Below, piece after piece: positions 15,297 through 18,257 of a stretch of 18,257 nt of DNA (positions are counted from its first letter, which is position 1; each line of letters starts with the position of its first letter). Source of the stretch: JBCDHN01 sp964351855 (GTDB taxonomy: Bacteria; Verrucomicrobiota; Verrucomicrobiia; Verrucomicrobiales; DEV007). Under the pieces are notes generated by a model. It did no database searches. It was not told the DNA's origin and saw only the letters and a list, made by a program, of their open reading frames with translations. The position numbers and the translations under genes are program-made. The stretch covers positions 1 to 18,257 of the forward strand of contig CAYGQD010000147.1 of the NCBI GenBank assembly GCA_964351855.1. Direction: 5' to 3'.

Positions 15297-17173
15297 GCAT
15301 CATGGATCGCACTCCGAACCGCCACCGCGAGCGCGGAACCCAACTGAGCGAAGTTTCCGCCAAGAAGAAACTGTTCGGGCCCAGACTCCTCCTCCAGAGC
15401 CGTGATCCGCAGATCAAGCGGGAGATCCCCGATGGTCATTCCCCGAGTGCCAGCAACGAGACCTTCGCGGGTAAGCCATCCTACACCGAGACGAAACCCG
15501 GACTCAATCAGCGCCTCATCGAGGTTTCGACAAGAGGCTCCGATGCGGTCCACCAGGAGATGCACTTTGCGAATCAAGACTTCCTCCGTCAGACAATCTC
15601 GCTCCACTTCGGCAAAACCAACCGCTTTCAACGGCAAGGCATTCGCGTCTGGCGCGGCCTGACCGACCGCAGTCAAAGGCATCTTGCCTTCCACGAGTTG
15701 CTTCTTAATCATTTCACAAGCATCACGCGCGGCGCGCAACACCAAGCCATGCTCAACCGAGGGGATGGCGGGGACGGGATTCGTCAATCCCGCGAGAGAT
15801 GCCGGATGTAGGGTAATACTTCCCGGCGAGACGCCCAGTTGCTCGATCACCAGTTGGCGCACGCGTGCCAGGAAGGTGAAATCCGAGCGTCCGCCAGGAA
15901 CATGCAGTTGAACGGAGTTGTCCGCGCAAATATTCAACAACACCGTAGCATAATCCGATGCCAGGGTGGTGGCGTGGTCGAGCGAAACGGGGAGAAGTGC
16001 GATGCCGCGCTTTCGATCCGGGTGGGAGAGATTCCAAGCTTCTTTGAGCAAGAGTCGGTCATCGTATTCCGAAAGGCGGATCATCCGCAGGAAGGTCTCG
16101 TCGGTTTCGAGGCCCCCGCGAAAAGTTCCGCTGACACCTTCGGAATCGGCAAGTTGCTGTCGAATCTCCTCCAACAAGGCGGTAGTCTCGGCAAGACCTC
16201 CACCAATCATGGGAGCCGTTGGTGGCCGATTCGTTTTACAGAGTTGCGCCTCTATTTGCCAGGCGATCTTCTCGTCCTCCCCTGGGAAGTGGGCCAGCAT
16301 TCCCTGGAGATTCCCCGGACCCAGGAGATCGAAAGCTCCGCCATTGGCCAGAACTTTAAGCCGAATGGCGGACAGGCGACCTTCCCGATCGAGATTCGCC
16401 TCATACGTGGCAATGAACTCGCTGCGGCCGCCATGAACGGCTTCATCCTCAGCAGAACTGAGTTGCAGTTGAACCGATCTACCAAAGCGCTGGGCTGCAA
16501 GCGACGCCAAAATGGCCCACGGTTGACCATTGCGTTCCTTGCCCCGCAAATTCGAACTTTCCATGCTGTTTTCGATCTGGATCCGGTTTTCGGTCAAGCG
16601 GAGGTAAGCGGCGACCACCGCGCGCAATCCATCCGGATCTTCCGTCTCAACCTCAATCTTCAATCCATCCGGCGTAGGAGAGGCGACCGCAAACTGGGGC
16701 GTCAAATAAAGATGGGATTGGTTAGGAGTTTGGATCGTCCCTGAAACGGTTTTTCCAGTTTCAGTAGCAGGCACCCCGATTCGTCTTGACTGCGCTTGCC
16801 CGTGAAACCAGCCAATCGCGGCCGCGTGTTCCACATCCAGCACCTCGGGTAAGGGATGGTAGCTGATCTCCAGCTTTCTGGCCGCATCACGACAGGCGGA
16901 ATCAGAGGTTCCAAGAATGAGCGCGACGGGTTGCCCCACGTATTCCACTTGATCACCGGCCAGCAACGGAACGCGATCCGTCCAGAACCGTGCCCCGGGA
17001 AGGTCTTCAGCAAACCAAACTGCCTTGATCCCCGGGACTGCCAAGGCACGATCATTTACCCGATTGGTGATGTCAGCTCGGGCGTGGGGCGACAGGGCAA
17101 CGATGGCATACAGTCCGTTCCAGCTCATGTGGCGATTCTCTTCAAGAAGCGACTCGCATTCAAGCTTCGTCAT
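15284..17173 (-). CDS. Orphan xanthine dehydrogenase-like large subunit with degenerate cofactor loops
   Basis: 629 residues, shorter than typical XdhB or aldehyde oxidase large subunits (about 750-780). The a/b-hammerhead portion is recognisable: ALSPHARADI (26-35), VPGIKAVWFAEDLPGARF (46-63), VEYVGQPVALILGTSDSA (76-93). So is the later scaffold: LAAQRFGRSVQLQL, RLKVLANGGAFDL, LVIEQLGVSPGSITLHPAS (441-459) and IESGFRLGVGWLTREGLV (556-573). The loops that bind molybdopterin are altered: the GGGFGGKE loop appears as NSMESSNLRGKE (202-213), the FRGFGGPQ loop as PMIGGGLAET (321-330), and the GTEMGQG loop as GGRSDFT. A Glu (600) remains near the catalytic Glu position. No FAD/2Fe-2S subunit lies upstream; the neighbour there is divergent. 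The start at 17173 is chosen because residues 9-20 align to the family; a Met at 17128 with a weak GAAGAG site is the alternative. Confidence is high for the fold and low for enzymatic activity. Confidence 0.75.
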   Translation of the reverse strand: MTKLECESLLEENRHMSWNGLYAIVALSPHARADITNRVNDRALAVPGIKAVWFAEDLPGARFWTDRVPLLAGDQVEYVGQPVALILGTSDSACRDAARKLEISYHPLPEVLDVEHAAAIGWFHGQAQSRRIGVPATETGKTVSGTIQTPNQSHLYLTPQFAVASPTPDGLKIEVETEDPDGLRAVVAAYLRLTENRIQIENSMESSNLRGKERNGQPWAILASLAAQRFGRSVQLQLSSAEDEAVHGGRSEFIATYEANLDREGRLSAIRLKVLANGGAFDLLGPGNLQGMLAHFPGEDEKIAWQIEAQLCKTNRPPTAPMIGGGLAETTALLEEIRQQLADSEGVSGTFRGGLETDETFLRMIRLSEYDDRLLLKEAWNLSHPDRKRGIALLPVSLDHATTLASDYATVLLNICADNSVQLHVPGGRSDFTFLARVRQLVIEQLGVSPGSITLHPASLAGLTNPVPAIPSVEHGLVLRAARDACEMIKKQLVEGKMPLTAVGQAAPDANALPLKAVGFAEVERDCLTEEVLIRKVHLLVDRIGASCRNLDEALIESGFRLGVGWLTREGLVAGTRGMTIGDLPLDLRITALEEESGPEQFLLGGNFAQLGSALAVAVRSAIHDAQKG

Positions 17174-17215
17174 TCAAGGATTGAGGAAGTTCCGACCTTA
17201 TGGCTGACTTCCCGA

Positions 17216-18257
17216 ATGGATTCCCGCCTCCAAATCATCGGTACTGAGTGGAAGACACGAAGCGGAGAGTTGGCAAAGTGGGCAATGACCCGCCTGGTCA
17301 ATCGTGGCGACGTCTGGGGGCAATACACGGGCAAGAGCGGACCCAACAAAGTTCTCACTCTCCCCCAAAAATCCAAGCGAGGTGCTGGAGACATGGTGAC
17401 GTTGGAGAAGCTCACCCGGCATTTTGGTAGTCTCCGCAAGAATCACCTCATCGGGCTGCATTCCCAAAGCGAGTCGGATCTCAGCAAATGGTTGGCGATT
17501 GATATCGATCTCCATGATCCCGAAGCCTTTGAAGCGGACCAGCGAGCCGCCCACAATTTTCTGGCAGCGCGGGATTGGTGGGAGGTGTTTTCCAGCCGAG
17601 GATATGATCCCCTTTTGATCGACTCGAATGGACACGGAGGGTTCCACCTTTGGGTATTGTTCGAAGAGCCTATTCCCATGGGTGACGCCTACGGATTTGC
17701 CACTGAGATCACGGCGGATTGGAGTCAAAAAAATCTTTCGGAACCGCCGGAGACCTTTCCGAAATCGGATCGACTGCGCAACGACAAGATAGGACCGTGG
17801 TTGAGACTACCCGGACTACATCACACGCACGATCATTTTTCCCGAGTCTGGAGCGGGGAGGAGTGGCTTGAGAATCCCTGGCTGGAAGGCAACGCTGCGA
17901 TCGATCTGCTGATCAACGTTCGGCCCGGGCCCAAACCGGCCTCAAGCATTGGTAGTCCGAAGAAAAAGTCGCCAGGGTCAAACCGTCTTGGAAAACGGAT
18001 CACCCCAGAAAAACGACGCCCGCGAGTGTGTGTCGATTTGGATGGGGTTCTGGCCTACTACGAAGGATGGCGCGGCCCCTCACACATCGGTGATGCCCTC
18101 CCGGGTGCCGTTGAATTCGTAGCCGAATTGGCCGAGTGGTCGGAAGTCATTATTTACACCTCGCGATGCACCAGAACCAATGATCAACTTTCGATTGAAG
18201 AGCTGAGGAGATTCGTCCAGGGGTGGCTCGATCAACAGGGAATCCACTATGATGAGA
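17216..18257 (+). CDS. Primase-polymerase-like (AEP, TOTE type) domain fused to a HAD phosphatase domain, partial at 3' end
   Basis: 347 residues are visible before the window ends; the frame is open throughout. Residues about 20-235 resemble the archaeo-eukaryotic primase domain of TOTE-type proteins: RGDVWGQYTGKSG (30-42), the catalytic-type acidic pair in LAIDIDLHD (D96, D98), SNGHGGFHLW (137-146, the S-x-H-type motif II), and FPKSDRL followed by WLRLPGLHH (195-203) and FSRVW. Residues 236-268 are a Pro/Ser/Lys/Arg-rich linker. From 269 a HAD-type phosphatase begins: VCVDLDGVLA (nucleophile D274, acid D276), then LPGAVEFVAEL and VIIYTSRC (motif II Thr/Ser). Motifs III and IV lie beyond the window. 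The ATG at 17216 has no ribosome-binding site, whereas an ATG at 17200 in another frame has a good one (GAGGAAG 17183-17189) but stops after 15 codons. The gene is divergent from the XDH-like gene. Likely role: nucleotide addition and end dephosphorylation in repair or replication, by inference. Confidence 0.72.
   Translation, partial: MDSRLQIIGTEWKTRSGELAKWAMTRLVNRGDVWGQYTGKSGPNKVLTLPQKSKRGAGDMVTLEKLTRHFGSLRKNHLIGLHSQSESDLSKWLAIDIDLHDPEAFEADQRAAHNFLAARDWWEVFSSRGYDPLLIDSNGHGGFHLWVLFEEPIPMGDAYGFATEITADWSQKNLSEPPETFPKSDRLRNDKIGPWLRLPGLHHTHDHFSRVWSGEEWLENPWLEGNAAIDLLINVRPGPKPASSIGSPKKKSPGSNRLGKRITPEKRRPRVCVDLDGVLAYYEGWRGPSHIGDALPGAVEFVAELAEWSEVIIYTSRCTRTNDQLSIEELRRFVQGWLDQQGIHYDE

Noticed and set aside
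15839..16744. 301-codon open frame on the plus strand opposite the XDH-like gene
   Set aside because: The minus-strand frame is longer and shows clear family similarity; the plus-strand product shows none.
1..18257. CRISPR arrays, tRNA/rRNA genes, insertion sequences, prophage genes
   Set aside because: No spaced direct repeats, tRNA-like cloverleaf, transposase or phage structural gene was seen on either strand.

Overview
This window looks like a chromosomal segment from a Verrucomicrobiota-type bacterium, possibly Opitutae or Puniceicoccales-like. The basis is the overall mix: an OmpA protein with BON-like repeats, a membrane-anchored helix-hairpin-helix repeat protein, a DUF2853 protein, uronate isomerase, and FtsH with a Pro-rich tail. 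This is an impression from protein style; no marker gene proves it. There are no tRNA, rRNA, CRISPR or insertion sequence signatures. Coding density is very high and no gap exceeds 300 bases.

Layout. (1) 1-1216: 3' part of guaA (GMP synthase), with an apparent one-base frameshift close to the window edge. (2) 1303-5076: a tight three-gene operon. It encodes an exported OmpA-like protein with repeated BON-like units, a 76-residue single-span membrane protein, and a membrane-anchored coiled-coil protein with five helix-hairpin-helix units. (3) 5073-6476 (minus): uxaC, whose stop overlaps the stop of the operon. (4) 6640-6978: a DUF2853 gene with its own strong terminator. (5) 7088-7864: a secreted alpha/beta-hydrolase (peptidase/esterase). 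(6) 10795-8018 (minus): yqgE then ftsH, closed by a good terminator. (7) 10871-11923: a lone trpD. (8) 12012-15296: a large UvrD-family helicase-nuclease of AddA/RecB type, with no AddB/RecC partner in view. (9) 17173-15284 (minus): an orphan xanthine-dehydrogenase-like large subunit with degenerated cofactor loops. (10) 17216-18257 (runs off the end): an archaeo-eukaryotic-primase-like domain fused through a basic linker to a HAD phosphatase domain.

How the genes work together. Most are unlinked housekeeping functions: purine and tryptophan synthesis, membrane proteolysis, hexuronate catabolism. Two places look under-described. The first is the OmpA/small-TM/HhH-array operon, which reads as a cell-envelope module. 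The second is the right end: the primase-like/HAD fusion combines a nucleotidyltransferase-type fold with a phosphatase, as end-processing repair enzymes do, and lies about 2 kb from an AddA-type end-resection helicase-nuclease. Whether those two cooperate is inference only.
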